Source: a virus. Taken from it: DNA of 44,293 bases. The notes beneath the pieces are model-generated. The model ran no database searches, was not told the origin of the DNA, and saw only the letters and a list, made by a program, of their open reading frames with translations. The first letter of the stretch is position 1; the number at the start of each line of letters is the position of its first letter. Positions 8,229-16,209 of the stretch are shown piece after piece. The position numbers and the translations under genes are program-made. The stretch lies in IMG/VR virus record IMGVR_UViG_3300050821_009382, positions 1-44,293 of that record; one strand, written 5' to 3'.

Positions 8229-8866
8229 CATTTCCCTCGCATGAACCAATCATAAGATTTTCTTTTCAGTCGTTGAATGGCACGGAGCTTTTTCATTGAC
8301 AATGAAATATTTTTACGATGTTCATTGGGTAAATTACGACCCGTATTAGATTTGTTGCCTAATCCTCGTTTATTACCTTTTGAAGCTATTGCCAATTTTG
8401 CTCGAGTTTGTTCCGTGACAATATGTCCCATCATTGCAACTGAGGTTGCAACACTAATTTTATGACGAACTTCATAGGAAACAATATGTCCCAACGCATT
8501 TTGATTACCAATATTTCGATGTTGAATTTTCAAAAGTGCTTCAGAAGTGTGTTTATATCCTTCTGAACCTTCACCACCACGTGTAAAATTGCATCTGATG
8601 TCAGTCGGGTCATCATGTGAATGATTTGTAGTGAAAGCATCGGTCTCAGCGATGGTCGCAATTTCCCATGCACAGGCCTCTTCGTTGGTCACTGGGCCGA
8701 TGCAGATTTCAACACGGAGACCGTGTCGTTTGACTATCGCATGCCACTTATGGTTGCGTTTACCGCGACTTTCAGCACGACCCTTGATACCTTTACCCAC
8801 GTTGAGCTGACGAGATGGCTCTTCAAGCGTCCAGTGTTTGTAGCCATAATAGCGCACAGAACCCAT
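8228..8866 (-). CDS. GIY-YIG homing endonuclease with NUMOD3-like repeats
   Basis: A free-standing mobile endonuclease. The N-terminal GIY-YIG nuclease shows SVRYYGYKHW, then LNVGKGIKGRAESR (the catalytic Arg region), then NEEACAWEI (the catalytic Glu region). The C-terminal half has repeated NUMOD3-like DNA-binding elements (HTSEALLKIQHRNIGNQN, VRHKISVAT, EQTRAKLAIASKGN, EHRKNISLSMK). The start is uncertain: ATG 8866 places the domain at the N-terminus, while a GTG at 8929, directly after the preceding stop, would add 21 residues. It is AT-rich relative to neighbours and wedged between the gp4-like and resolvase genes, overlapping the resolvase start. Confidence 0.78.
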   Translation of the reverse strand: MGSVRYYGYKHWTLEEPSRQLNVGKGIKGRAESRGKRNHKWHAIVKRHGLRVEICIGPVTNEEACAWEIATIAETDAFTTNHSHDDPTDIRCNFTRGGEGSEGYKHTSEALLKIQHRNIGNQNALGHIVSYEVRHKISVATSVAMMGHIVTEQTRAKLAIASKGNKRGLGNKSNTGRNLPNEHRKNISLSMKKLRAIQRLKRKSYDWFMRGK

Positions 8867-8929
8867 GAATAATGGTATCCCATCTGAGTTACTTGTAAAG
8901 CTCACCCGGTGGCACGAGACTATTTGCAC

Positions 8930-9328
8930 TCAAAGCAAACCTAGTACCTTCAATTCTCGCTCAGTGATGACGACCAAGGTGACACCGTGGACACTGCACC
9001 ACACCTGGGCGCCCTTCAGCTTCTTCTGGACGGTGACGTGGTCAACTTTGCGCAGAGGCTTAATTTCGACCAGTTCCCGAGACCCATCAACACGAGTGAC
9101 CAACAGGTCAGGAATGTAACCTCGTAACCTACCCGAACGGACGTTGCTAACGTATGGAAGTTTGAACGGTTCATAAACGTATGCGACGACACTCGGGTCA
9201 CCGTCGAGGTGTTGCATGTACTTTTGCTCCCACCCGGAACGATAGCGACACACTTGGCCTGTTTTCAACGCGACATGGTCGCCGCGCATGTAGCGACCCC
9301 TTCTGCGGCGCTTCTTTTTCGTAGGCAT
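8930..9328 (-). CDS. Head-completion nuclease-like protein (T4 gp4/TnsA-type fold)
   Basis: A 132-residue protein with a very basic N-terminus and a TnsA-like PD-(D/E)XK core: Glu34 in RYRSGWEQKYM, Asp74 in YIPDLLV, and E88-x-K90 in LVEIKP. The order Y-R-S-x-W-E, predicted beta strands, x-PD, then V-E-I-K-P matches T4 gp4 (gp50/4) head-completion proteins, which trim or protect packaged DNA ends and allow neck joining. ATG 9328 overlaps the upstream stop as TGATG. A small TnsA-like repair nuclease is the alternative, but the position after virion genes favours head completion. Confidence 0.65.
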   Translation of the reverse strand: MPTKKKRRRRGRYMRGDHVALKTGQVCRYRSGWEQKYMQHLDGDPSVVAYVYEPFKLPYVSNVRSGRLRGYIPDLLVTRVDGSRELVEIKPLRKVDHVTVQKKLKGAQVWCSVHGVTLVVITERELKVLGLL

Positions 9329-12087
9329 CAAAAATCGTATTTGATTTTGAATAGGATTTTATCGCCCGGGCGCTTTGCAATGGGCTGGGCCAACGAAGTC
9401 TTGGCAACTACGTTGAGGTCAGTGTCGTGGAAGTTGATGCCAGTGATATAGACGAAATCATTCTCAACGTCGTTCGGGTATCCATTGACGGGCACCGACA
9501 CAAAGTTTGGATTGCTCGATGAATTCAATGTGTTATTGGGAGCAAAGACGTCAATTTTCATCACGTGAACGTGTTGTTCGCCACGCAAGTTCAATGCGTA
9601 CTGATTTTGTCCAAAGAAGTACAAGTGTGGACTCTTTAGGCAAATCAAGCCCTCATCATAGTACACATTACCAACAGAGTTCCATGTTGATTGTGGGGTC
9701 AAGCAATCTGCTCGATAGACGTTGCCCATGCCGTCATCGGCCAGCGTCACCTGCACTGGACCGTGGCTGTTAACGTTCGTCAATGGAATGTTCGAACCGA
9801 GCAGGCTGGACGCTAAGATGTCAGAATCTTGTAGGAACAGTGACTTGGGTTGCATCCTGAAACCATAGAACAAGTTGCTGATGTCAAAGATGACAATTTC
9901 ATTCGATGATGGGTCCTGCGTACGCTGGAACACAGTCAACGGGGCACCCGCTTCTACGTCGCTGCCAGATGAAACGGTGTTCGAATAGTTCACCAGAGCA
10001 GGTCCTGCTGCCGTGAACGGCGACTCGGGCGTCGCACCAATTTGTATGTTGGCGAATTGATTGACTTGCGCATCGGGTTGGGTGCCATCATCTGACGTAC
10101 CCGCACCAAATAACAAGGTGCTGGTCATCACCAAATTGTCGATGTTGATGAAGCTCAATTCTTCGAGTCCCAAATCGTCCACGGCTCGCGTCAGCGTCTC
10201 AGACGCCAACAATTGAAAACTGGGAACGAACTGCCCATCATCACATGGAAGGATGCTCAAGTTGCGCTTGACGACGAAGGGCTGTGCATACAAAAATTCA
10301 TTGCACGTTTCAGCGTCAGTAGTGTTCTGAATCGCGACGCCCGTCAGGTGGTGTAACAGCGGAAATTGTTCACTGGCAAAATCTTTGACGAAGTTCTCAA
10401 GGTTGATGTAATGACCGACGACGCCGAACGACAGTGCCACGCTGAACGGTGCAGTTGTGGCACCATCGACTTCTTCAAATGGGGTGACCAAGATTCCGCC
10501 GTGGTCATTGACAAATTGTCGATACGGCGATTGCTCTACGAAGAACGGCGGCACGTACAAGGCAAAGGTCTTGTCAAGGAACGTGGGGCCGACGCTGGCC
10601 GAGGCCGCGATGTCATAGTCTGACACATAGCACCGTCTGATTGCGACGTCGTGTAGTTCTGCGTTCAATGGATGATTGAACCTGTATCCGATGGGCTCAT
10701 CTATTCCAGTCTCAGGCGTCAGGACATTCAGGCCGTCGCGCAGCGCCGGGTCGCCTGCAAAAAAGTTGGCCTGTTCATAATCACCGTGATTGGGTCCTTC
10801 AAAAAAGTTGCCCATCGCCAGGACGGTGGGACCGTCTTGAATGCCGCCGTACGCCAGCGGAGTGATTGTTGAAGATGGAATTACGAACGTTCCGCGGTCA
10901 ATCAAATCAATATTGAACGACCCTGTACCGTGGTTGATTTGGTCAGTGCCCCATCGAACGACTACGTGGTGCCAGTTGTTCCACTGCAGCGAGTTATCGT
11001 CTGACACGAAAATGAGGTCTGTTGACGCCGCGCGCGGGCCGGGCATCGAATTCGGCAAGACGGTCGACGGAGAAACGTCCGCAGAGTGTGACAATTGCAA
11101 TTGCAATCGGAAGCCCACAGTTCGACCGTTTTGGTCCTTGGCTGAACCGCTGATAAGCGACAAGGCATAGGTCGACGACAAGTGCAAAATAGTTCCTGCT
11201 TTGAAGTGCCCGTCGCGCTGGCTGGGTTGATAGCGCGGATTGATGTGAAAATCAAAGCTGAACGAACCGCTGGGGGTGTACGTACCGCTGCAATATCCTT
11301 GGTGAAAAATCAGGTCGCCGTTGCCGCCGTCGATGTTGGGATACAACAGCGCTGTATCAGTAGGAACGGATGATGCAGTGAAGAAATTGAGCGTGTTATA
11401 GTTGGTGTACGCCCAATGCGCAGTCGGATATGAAGTACGATAGTACGTCTGCAACATGTCCTTGATGGCCAATTTTCGCAAAGTGTTGCTGTTAAAGACG
11501 GGAGGCGGCGAAAATCTGATGGGGTCGAACACCACTTTCAACCGTTCAGCTTGCCCCTGTGCGGTGCACCCTGACATGTATTGCGAGAGCACGGCCGTAA
11601 AATCCGCCGCAAGGTCAGCGTTGTTGAACTGAAATGAACCTGACGTAAGGTAATTTCCAGTCGTTCCTGTCAACACAGTGCTGCCAGAAACTAAAAATGA
11701 ACCTGAAGCAATGGGAAAAACGACGCTGGCCGTCACAGGTCGCAGGAATGGGTCATTGACCTGCGGAAATCCGACGCTGAAGAGCGAACCGCTGGCGAAT
11801 CGAGCGGTGAATGACCCGGTGGCTGAAGTGAAGCCCGTGGTGTTGCGAATGTCCTTGCCCACCATCTGCGCGGCCTGTAACAGCGACGAGAGGTCGGCGT
11901 CATCGTGAGCGCTTTCAACGAACGATGAATCAGGTTGGACGTCCTTTTGCGTGGACGACCTGTGAGCGAACAAAAATACAGAACCCGTTGAACCCTGCGT
12001 AGAGCTCGATACGTACGTCCTGATTGGATTCGTGACTACCGTGAACGTCTCGACGTCGCTCGGGTCAACTTTGAAAATCGAAGGCAT
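9328..12087 (-). CDS. Large virion structural protein with LamG/concanavalin-like region
   Basis: A 919-residue protein, Ser/Thr/Gly-rich, without signal peptide or membrane segments. The middle (about 270-400) resembles a laminin-G/concanavalin jelly roll: SGSFSFDFHINPRYQ, then strands leading to NNWHHVVVRWG, typical of LamG-like domains that bind glycans or proteins. The last 40 residues (VYITGINFHDTDLNVVAK to the terminal KYDF) resemble the end of the protein at 13136-14425. GGAG lies five bases before the ATG. A tail, baseplate or fibre-associated role is inferred from size, domain and neighbours. Confidence 0.8.
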   Translation of the reverse strand: MPSIFKVDPSDVETFTVVTNPIRTYVSSSTQGSTGSVFLFAHRSSTQKDVQPDSSFVESAHDDADLSSLLQAAQMVGKDIRNTTGFTSATGSFTARFASGSLFSVGFPQVNDPFLRPVTASVVFPIASGSFLVSGSTVLTGTTGNYLTSGSFQFNNADLAADFTAVLSQYMSGCTAQGQAERLKVVFDPIRFSPPPVFNSNTLRKLAIKDMLQTYYRTSYPTAHWAYTNYNTLNFFTASSVPTDTALLYPNIDGGNGDLIFHQGYCSGTYTPSGSFSFDFHINPRYQPSQRDGHFKAGTILHLSSTYALSLISGSAKDQNGRTVGFRLQLQLSHSADVSPSTVLPNSMPGPRAASTDLIFVSDDNSLQWNNWHHVVVRWGTDQINHGTGSFNIDLIDRGTFVIPSSTITPLAYGGIQDGPTVLAMGNFFEGPNHGDYEQANFFAGDPALRDGLNVLTPETGIDEPIGYRFNHPLNAELHDVAIRRCYVSDYDIAASASVGPTFLDKTFALYVPPFFVEQSPYRQFVNDHGGILVTPFEEVDGATTAPFSVALSFGVVGHYINLENFVKDFASEQFPLLHHLTGVAIQNTTDAETCNEFLYAQPFVVKRNLSILPCDDGQFVPSFQLLASETLTRAVDDLGLEELSFINIDNLVMTSTLLFGAGTSDDGTQPDAQVNQFANIQIGATPESPFTAAGPALVNYSNTVSSGSDVEAGAPLTVFQRTQDPSSNEIVIFDISNLFYGFRMQPKSLFLQDSDILASSLLGSNIPLTNVNSHGPVQVTLADDGMGNVYRADCLTPQSTWNSVGNVYYDEGLICLKSPHLYFFGQNQYALNLRGEQHVHVMKIDVFAPNNTLNSSSNPNFVSVPVNGYPNDVENDFVYITGINFHDTDLNVVAKTSLAQPIAKRPGDKILFKIKYDF

Positions 12088-12264
12088 GGGCTCCGTGGGA
12101 GTAACTATGCAGGTGGCGAGTCGCTCATGCCAACTATACCCCTTCGATGAGTGTCAAATCTGACATCGTTCATCGAACCAAATAATCGCTCGCAGTGATG
12201 GCATATCACCACACCATCGATGACACAAGAAAACGTGGGTCAACGTGGGATGACAGAAATGGCC

Positions 12265-12465
12265 TCAGTGACCGAGGCTACCGAACCCATGCCACAGTCC
12301 CAGTTTGCTCAAACACAGGAGGATGGCAACGATGATGACGAGGCCTTGAAGCGCTAATTTGAAAAAGCTTCCCAAAAAAGGAGCGCGCTCAAGCAACGAA
12401 ACGATGTATCCCGCAATGATAGCGATGACAAATACGGCGACGAGGGTGATGACGATTGCAGGCAT
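12265..12465 (-). CDS. Small membrane protein with two hydrophobic helices
   Basis: 66 residues with two hydrophobic stretches: about 3-25 (VITLVAVFVIAIIAGYIV) and about 38-57 (LQGLVIIVAILLCLSKLGL), joined by a short polar loop. Size and topology suit a class II-type holin or another small inner-membrane protein, but no lysis enzyme is nearby, so lysis is only a possibility. It stands alone, with gaps of 177 and 97 bases around it and a weak ribosome site. Confidence 0.6.
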   Translation of the reverse strand: MPAIVITLVAVFVIAIIAGYIVSLLERAPFLGSFFKLALQGLVIIVAILLCLSKLGLWHGFGSLGH

Positions 12466-12562
12466 GAGAGTAGGTAGGCCTCTCAGCCCACGTTGAGTTC
12501 GTCTTCAATCATCATTACTAGCACCACGCCGCTCTGATTTGCAGGTGTAAAGCTAACTCAGA

Positions 12563-13129
12563 TCACTCGGGGTCAATGATAACGTATTGTTCGCCACGTT
12601 TCATGACGTTCCGTGAATCTTGATCAATTGACATGGTGATATATTTCTGAAGAAATTCAGTAAGCTCGGTCGATACGTCTAACTGGGCAGGAATCGCTTT
12701 CTTTGTCACGGCTTCGTCAATAATGTCAGCAGCCCAATGAGGTAATGGCGTTAAACGCTCCATGATTGTGTACACCGCAAACACGATGTTTTCTCCACGG
12801 TCTTTGTCATAACCTTCAGCCTTTCCAACGTCATAGATTTCAACGAATAACCCACCAGAAGGTGCATTTTTCATACGCTGGTACAACTCATCAGCTTGAT
12901 TTTTATCGTACTCATACGTGGGATGTAATCTAATGACGCGGTCATGACCAAACGTAAAGACAACAGCTTCAAATCCATACCCAATTTGTTGCCCAATACC
13001 TGACGGAATTGTACCTGATTGTTTCAATTTGGGTACAATATCACTGACGAAATATTGGTCTGCAAAGCCGCGGCGTCCTCCCGGGGCTTCACGAATGAGA
13101 CGTCGTAATTCTCCTATAGAGACGCGCAT
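12563..13129 (-). CDS. Minimal protein-kinase-like fold protein with possible capsid-targeting leader
   Basis: 188 residues. A glycine-rich loop-like segment IGQQIGYGFEAVVF (about 45-58) is followed by a VIRLHPT strand, an IMERLTPLP hinge-like segment (about 123-131), and at the extreme C-terminus DQDSRNVMKRGEQYVIIDPE. The last resembles the catalytic-loop Asn and metal-binding Asp of aminoglycoside-phosphotransferase and phage mini-kinase folds. The protein ends there, so no C-lobe remainder exists, and the usual N-lobe Lys seems replaced by Arg; it may be a pseudokinase. The N-terminus MRVSIGELRRLIREA resembles T4 internal-protein leaders cut after (I/L)-x-E. It is AT-richer than the virion genes around it. 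Confidence 0.6.
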   Translation of the reverse strand: MRVSIGELRRLIREAPGGRRGFADQYFVSDIVPKLKQSGTIPSGIGQQIGYGFEAVVFTFGHDRVIRLHPTYEYDKNQADELYQRMKNAPSGGLFVEIYDVGKAEGYDKDRGENIVFAVYTIMERLTPLPHWAADIIDEAVTKKAIPAQLDVSTELTEFLQKYITMSIDQDSRNVMKRGEQYVIIDPE

Positions 13130-13135
13130 GGTCGA

Positions 13136-14425
13136 TTAAAAATCTAGTCGGACCCTTAACGTGAGGTCCCTCTCGCTCGACTTCTGCACGGGCCTCGAAA
13201 GCTTGGCCACGAAGAGAAGATTGTCATTGGCGTCATAGCCACCAACTGAGGTGATGTAGGTGAACGACTGCTGCGTATCTTCCTGACCTACGTCAATGAC
13301 CACGATGCGATTGGTGCTGTCAGTGTAGGTCGGATTGCTGGAGTAGTTGAATTCGTCAGCCGCGGCCCGACAGAAAATCAACGTGCTGTTGATGTTGGTG
13401 ATGTTCTGGAACGTCATCGCCGTCTGGCTGCCTGAACCCAGGCGCGCTGATGCAATGTGGTCGACGATGTTGTCGATTGAAGCGCTGACGACAAAGTCAG
13501 GGATAAACGCCGAGACAAACTGCGTCTGGGTTCCAGGTCCGCCCAACGTTTGTGCGCCCACCGACGCCATGGCATCGATAGTTCCAGAGACGTACTGGCT
13601 GCCGCTGGTCACCTTAGCCAGGTCGAGCACCAGGATGCCGCGGTCGTAGAACAGCAGGCCGACATTGCGATTGGTGTTAGCGCTGTCGACAACATTGCCG
13701 ACCTGACCGCCGAACGTTGTCAACTTGTTAGTCGCCGCACCGACGTCAGTATAGATAGCGCTGCCTGAAATTGAGGTCGAATTGAGGTTGGACACCCAGT
13801 TAGAACCGCCGCCGACACCGGGCGATTGAAACGGGTCAGTCTGTCCGTTGGGACCGACGGCGGACGCAGTCTGAAAGAACTGCATCGCAAACGTCTCTCG
13901 CTTGATGCTGTCACGAGAAAAGAGGCGCTTGAAAGCGATGAAACACGCAACGTCGATTTGGTCAGAAGGATTGCTGCTGTCAAGGGGCGACGTGAAGACT
14001 TGAGTGCTGTCTCCCAATAGACCTTGAGCGAACTGACGGTAGACGTCCATCTTTTCCCGCATCATCAATGATGAACTGGGAAACAATTCCTTGCCCGCGC
14101 TGTCAATTCCTGTCTGCGACGTGAGTTCAGTGGCGCCGCCAGGTTGCAGTCCCACCGTCATGTCGAAGATGGCGTTGGCTGTCTGCAGAGTAAAATCCTG
14201 GTCGTACACCGTTTGAAACAGCGAACTGGTGATTCCCGGACCGACTCCACCCGTGACGAAGACCTGATACTTGCGTCGCGAGACTGAACCGCTGATGTCC
14301 TCTTGGAGAACATCTATGAGCTGATTCAGGAACGAGCGCGCCGTCTTGATGTCTGACGGTAAAATTTCTTTGAAAGTCGCCGTGATTTCACCCTCCGAGC
14401 CTTGAAACGATGCCTGACCAATCAT
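13136..14425 (-). CDS. Virion structural protein
   Basis: A 429-residue soluble protein, Ser/Thr/Gly/Asp-rich in the middle. I recognise it only as a type of structural protein in the tail block of large T4-like phages. The N-terminal part contains SVSRRKYQVFVTGG and SLFQTVYDQDFTLQTAN, which look well conserved. The C-terminus (FTYITSVGGYDANDNLLFVAK to the terminal RLDF) resembles that of the 919-residue protein at 9328-12087. ATG 14425 lies inside the last 38 bases of the preceding endonuclease gene in another frame, with no clear ribosome site of its own. Confidence 0.8.
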   Translation of the reverse strand: MIGQASFQGSEGEITATFKEILPSDIKTARSFLNQLIDVLQEDISGSVSRRKYQVFVTGGVGPGITSSLFQTVYDQDFTLQTANAIFDMTVGLQPGGATELTSQTGIDSAGKELFPSSSLMMREKMDVYRQFAQGLLGDSTQVFTSPLDSSNPSDQIDVACFIAFKRLFSRDSIKRETFAMQFFQTASAVGPNGQTDPFQSPGVGGGSNWVSNLNSTSISGSAIYTDVGAATNKLTTFGGQVGNVVDSANTNRNVGLLFYDRGILVLDLAKVTSGSQYVSGTIDAMASVGAQTLGGPGTQTQFVSAFIPDFVVSASIDNIVDHIASARLGSGSQTAMTFQNITNINSTLIFCRAAADEFNYSSNPTYTDSTNRIVVIDVGQEDTQQSFTYITSVGGYDANDNLLFVAKLSRPVQKSSERDLTLRVRLDF

Positions 14426-15293
14426 TGGTCTTATGACACGCCATCAGCTCTTCGTCAGTAATCCTAACTAGTCTGTGACCACATGTTCTGAACCATTCAT
14501 CTTGTATGCGGTCTCTATCGTACTGCGACCGTCTGCTTTCATGTAGCTCTTCATACGGCATGTTTAAACCGTGCCAAAAGACACCGTCAGCCTCAACGTA
14601 GGTATCAATAGGTAGAACGTAAAAATCGATGAGCCATGGTTTTCGTCCACCATGTTGGATTTCGACCTGTTGCTGCACGTTATCCACACCGTACCAATGG
14701 TGCAGCATCGTTGTAAGAAGAGCCTCAGGTTTTGAGAGCATTTTATCTCCGCGTTTCAAGATGAGCGCACGGTATCCAGCTTGTCCACCTTTGACTGCCG
14801 CGTCTAGGTCTCGAAATGGTGACCCGTCGCTAAACGGATTATCAACACCGTATCTATCGCGATACGTCCCACGTTTCTTCTCCTTGATTTTAGCTGACTT
14901 TGAAAGGTGTTCGACCCCATGTCTCTCAATCATCGTCGCTTTGAACTGTGCGTTCGATGTGGACTTCGGGTCAGACGGAGCTCGAGCGCCCGTTCTAATT
15001 TCACGCGTCGTAATCATCTTCTCAGCTGCACCAGATACCTGCGATGAATATTCAACGCCATGGCGAGCAAGTTTAGTCTGTTTCCACTTCTGCGCTAATT
15101 GACCCGACGAACGACTCTTTTTATTGCACTTATTCCCACAGAACGTCAAAGCACCGTTCATCTTGTGCGCTGACTTGTGGCCTAAGGCGAATTCAATGTC
15201 GCACTCATCACACTTGAATACGTCTTTATGACGAATGTGCTGCGTATTCCAACGTCGATTGACGTAAAATTCCTCAACAGTACGAAGATACAT
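14388..15293 (-). CDS. VSR-like (PD-(D/E)XK) free-standing homing endonuclease
   Basis: 301 residues in three parts. An N-terminal zinc finger has CDEC at 28-31 and CGNKC at 52-56. Then come repeats of the form T-x-x-x-RHGVE-x-x-S and RDRYGVDNPFSD (about 70-160), which are DNA-binding modules seen in phage homing nucleases. The C-terminal nuclease has Glu190 (SKPEALL), Asp223 (WLIDFYV), E234/D236 (YVEADGVFWHG) and a basic CGHRLVRITDEEL end, as in VSR-like enzymes. It separates two virion genes, and its final 38 bases overlap the start of the next one. Confidence 0.82.
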   Translation of the reverse strand: MYLRTVEEFYVNRRWNTQHIRHKDVFKCDECDIEFALGHKSAHKMNGALTFCGNKCNKKSRSSGQLAQKWKQTKLARHGVEYSSQVSGAAEKMITTREIRTGARAPSDPKSTSNAQFKATMIERHGVEHLSKSAKIKEKKRGTYRDRYGVDNPFSDGSPFRDLDAAVKGGQAGYRALILKRGDKMLSKPEALLTTMLHHWYGVDNVQQQVEIQHGGRKPWLIDFYVLPIDTYVEADGVFWHGLNMPYEELHESRRSQYDRDRIQDEWFRTCGHRLVRITDEELMACHKTNDWSGIVSRLGG

Positions 15294-15331
15294 CTGTCAA
15301 ATCGTAAACCAAATTAACTCGTTCTACAATT

Positions 15332-16048
15332 TTACAGGTTCTTGTCAATGATGATGCCGATGTCTTGCACTGCACCTGACTGCACGCCAGTGACTTTTGC
15401 ATAGACCTTGATTTTTGTCTTGTCAGCAGTGGTTCCGTACACAGTGAACAGCGCATCAGTCAGCGATTTTACGCTGAGGGTGAACTGCACCGAGGAACCT
15501 CCGAACGCATTTTCAGCAGGAGACCGGGTCAGAATGTACGTTGCGCGCTGGTTTCCATCAATGTTCTCAGGAGTGTTCTTCAGCACTTGTACGAACAGGT
15601 TGGGAACGTCAACGATAAACGTTTGGTCTCGCAGCTCTACGTCAATTGTCGTTTCATTTTGAATGGTCTGCTGGATGGTGACATTGGACGTCTGCTGCGT
15701 ATTGCGTCCCAGCGTGATGACATTGTTGAGCGCATTGACGTTGGCGTCGCCGCTAAGGGCCATCACAGGCAACCGTAGGAGGTTGGGATTTGACACCGAA
15801 ATCAACTTGTACTTCTGGGCAATGGCTTGGTTCGTCAGGGCTTCGAAGATGGGTGTGTTCTTTTCAATCTTTTCAGCACCCACGGTGCGTCCGTACTTGG
15901 TGATGACGCCGTAGTTCACCTCATCGTCACCAAGGGCAAACTTGTGGACAGAGAAAGAGCCGTCATTGCGAGCGAGGAACTGACGACCCACATCTGTAAG
16001 GACTGCGTCAAGGATTAAATTATTTGTACTATTGTCGAGGAATCCGAT
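15332..16048 (-). CDS. Virion structural protein, apparent ATC start
   Basis: 238 residues if translation starts at ATC 16048. The first ordinary start in frame is GTG 15991, but the 19 codons before it read (ATC)GFLDNSTNNLILDAVLTD, continuous with VGRQFLARNDGSFSVHKF. That leader resembles the start of the virion protein at 24877-25896 (GILDN...IIDTVITTEGRRQL). GAGGTG lies four bases before the ATC. The frame has no stop between the ATC and the GTG. The protein is predicted beta-rich and is probably a tail or baseplate component. Either a rare ATC start is used or a shorter GTG product is made. Confidence 0.75.
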   Translation of the reverse strand: MGFLDNSTNNLILDAVLTDVGRQFLARNDGSFSVHKFALGDDEVNYGVITKYGRTVGAEKIEKNTPIFEALTNQAIAQKYKLISVSNPNLLRLPVMALSGDANVNALNNVITLGRNTQQTSNVTIQQTIQNETTIDVELRDQTFIVDVPNLFVQVLKNTPENIDGNQRATYILTRSPAENAFGGSSVQFTLSVKSLTDALFTVYGTTADKTKIKVYAKVTGVQSGAVQDIGIIIDKNL

Positions 16049-16056
16049 GTTACACC

Positions 16057-16209
16057 TCAGCCCTGTTCTGCGGGTAGACCGCCTTCAGTAGCATACCGCC
16101 ATATATAACCCTTATGTGAAGCTCGACGACCATAGATGACATCTGAAATACGACCAACTGTCCCGCCCACTGCACGAGCAGCTTCAGTCAATCCTACATC
16201 ATCTGTCAC
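16057..16209 (-). CDS. 50-residue NUMOD1-like helix-turn-helix, probable homing-endonuclease remnant
   Basis: A short open frame from GTG 16209, overlapping the upstream virion gene's stop as GTGA. The product contains LTEAARAVGGTVGRISDVIY followed by GRRASHKGYIWRYA, the pattern of NUMOD1 domains (EAA-x-x-x-G-x-x-x-x-I...G-x-x-K-x-x-x-GY-x-WRYA) that form the DNA-binding C-termini of phage homing endonucleases. No nuclease domain is attached. It may be the surviving tail of a deleted endonuclease, or a real tiny DNA-binding protein kept by coupling. Its stop lies eight bases before the ATC start of the next gene. Confidence 0.6.
   Translation of the reverse strand: MTDDVGLTEAARAVGGTVGRISDVIYGRRASHKGYIWRYATEGGLPAEQG

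Noticed and set aside
12088-12264. Promoter TTGACA...TATAGT on the minus strand before the 919-residue virion gene
   Set aside because: The spacing is about 13 bases, too short for a normal sigma-70 promoter.
15992-16060. Frameshift at the start of the 15332-16048 gene
   Set aside because: Careful rereading of the bases gave a continuous frame back to ATC 16048; no shift is needed.
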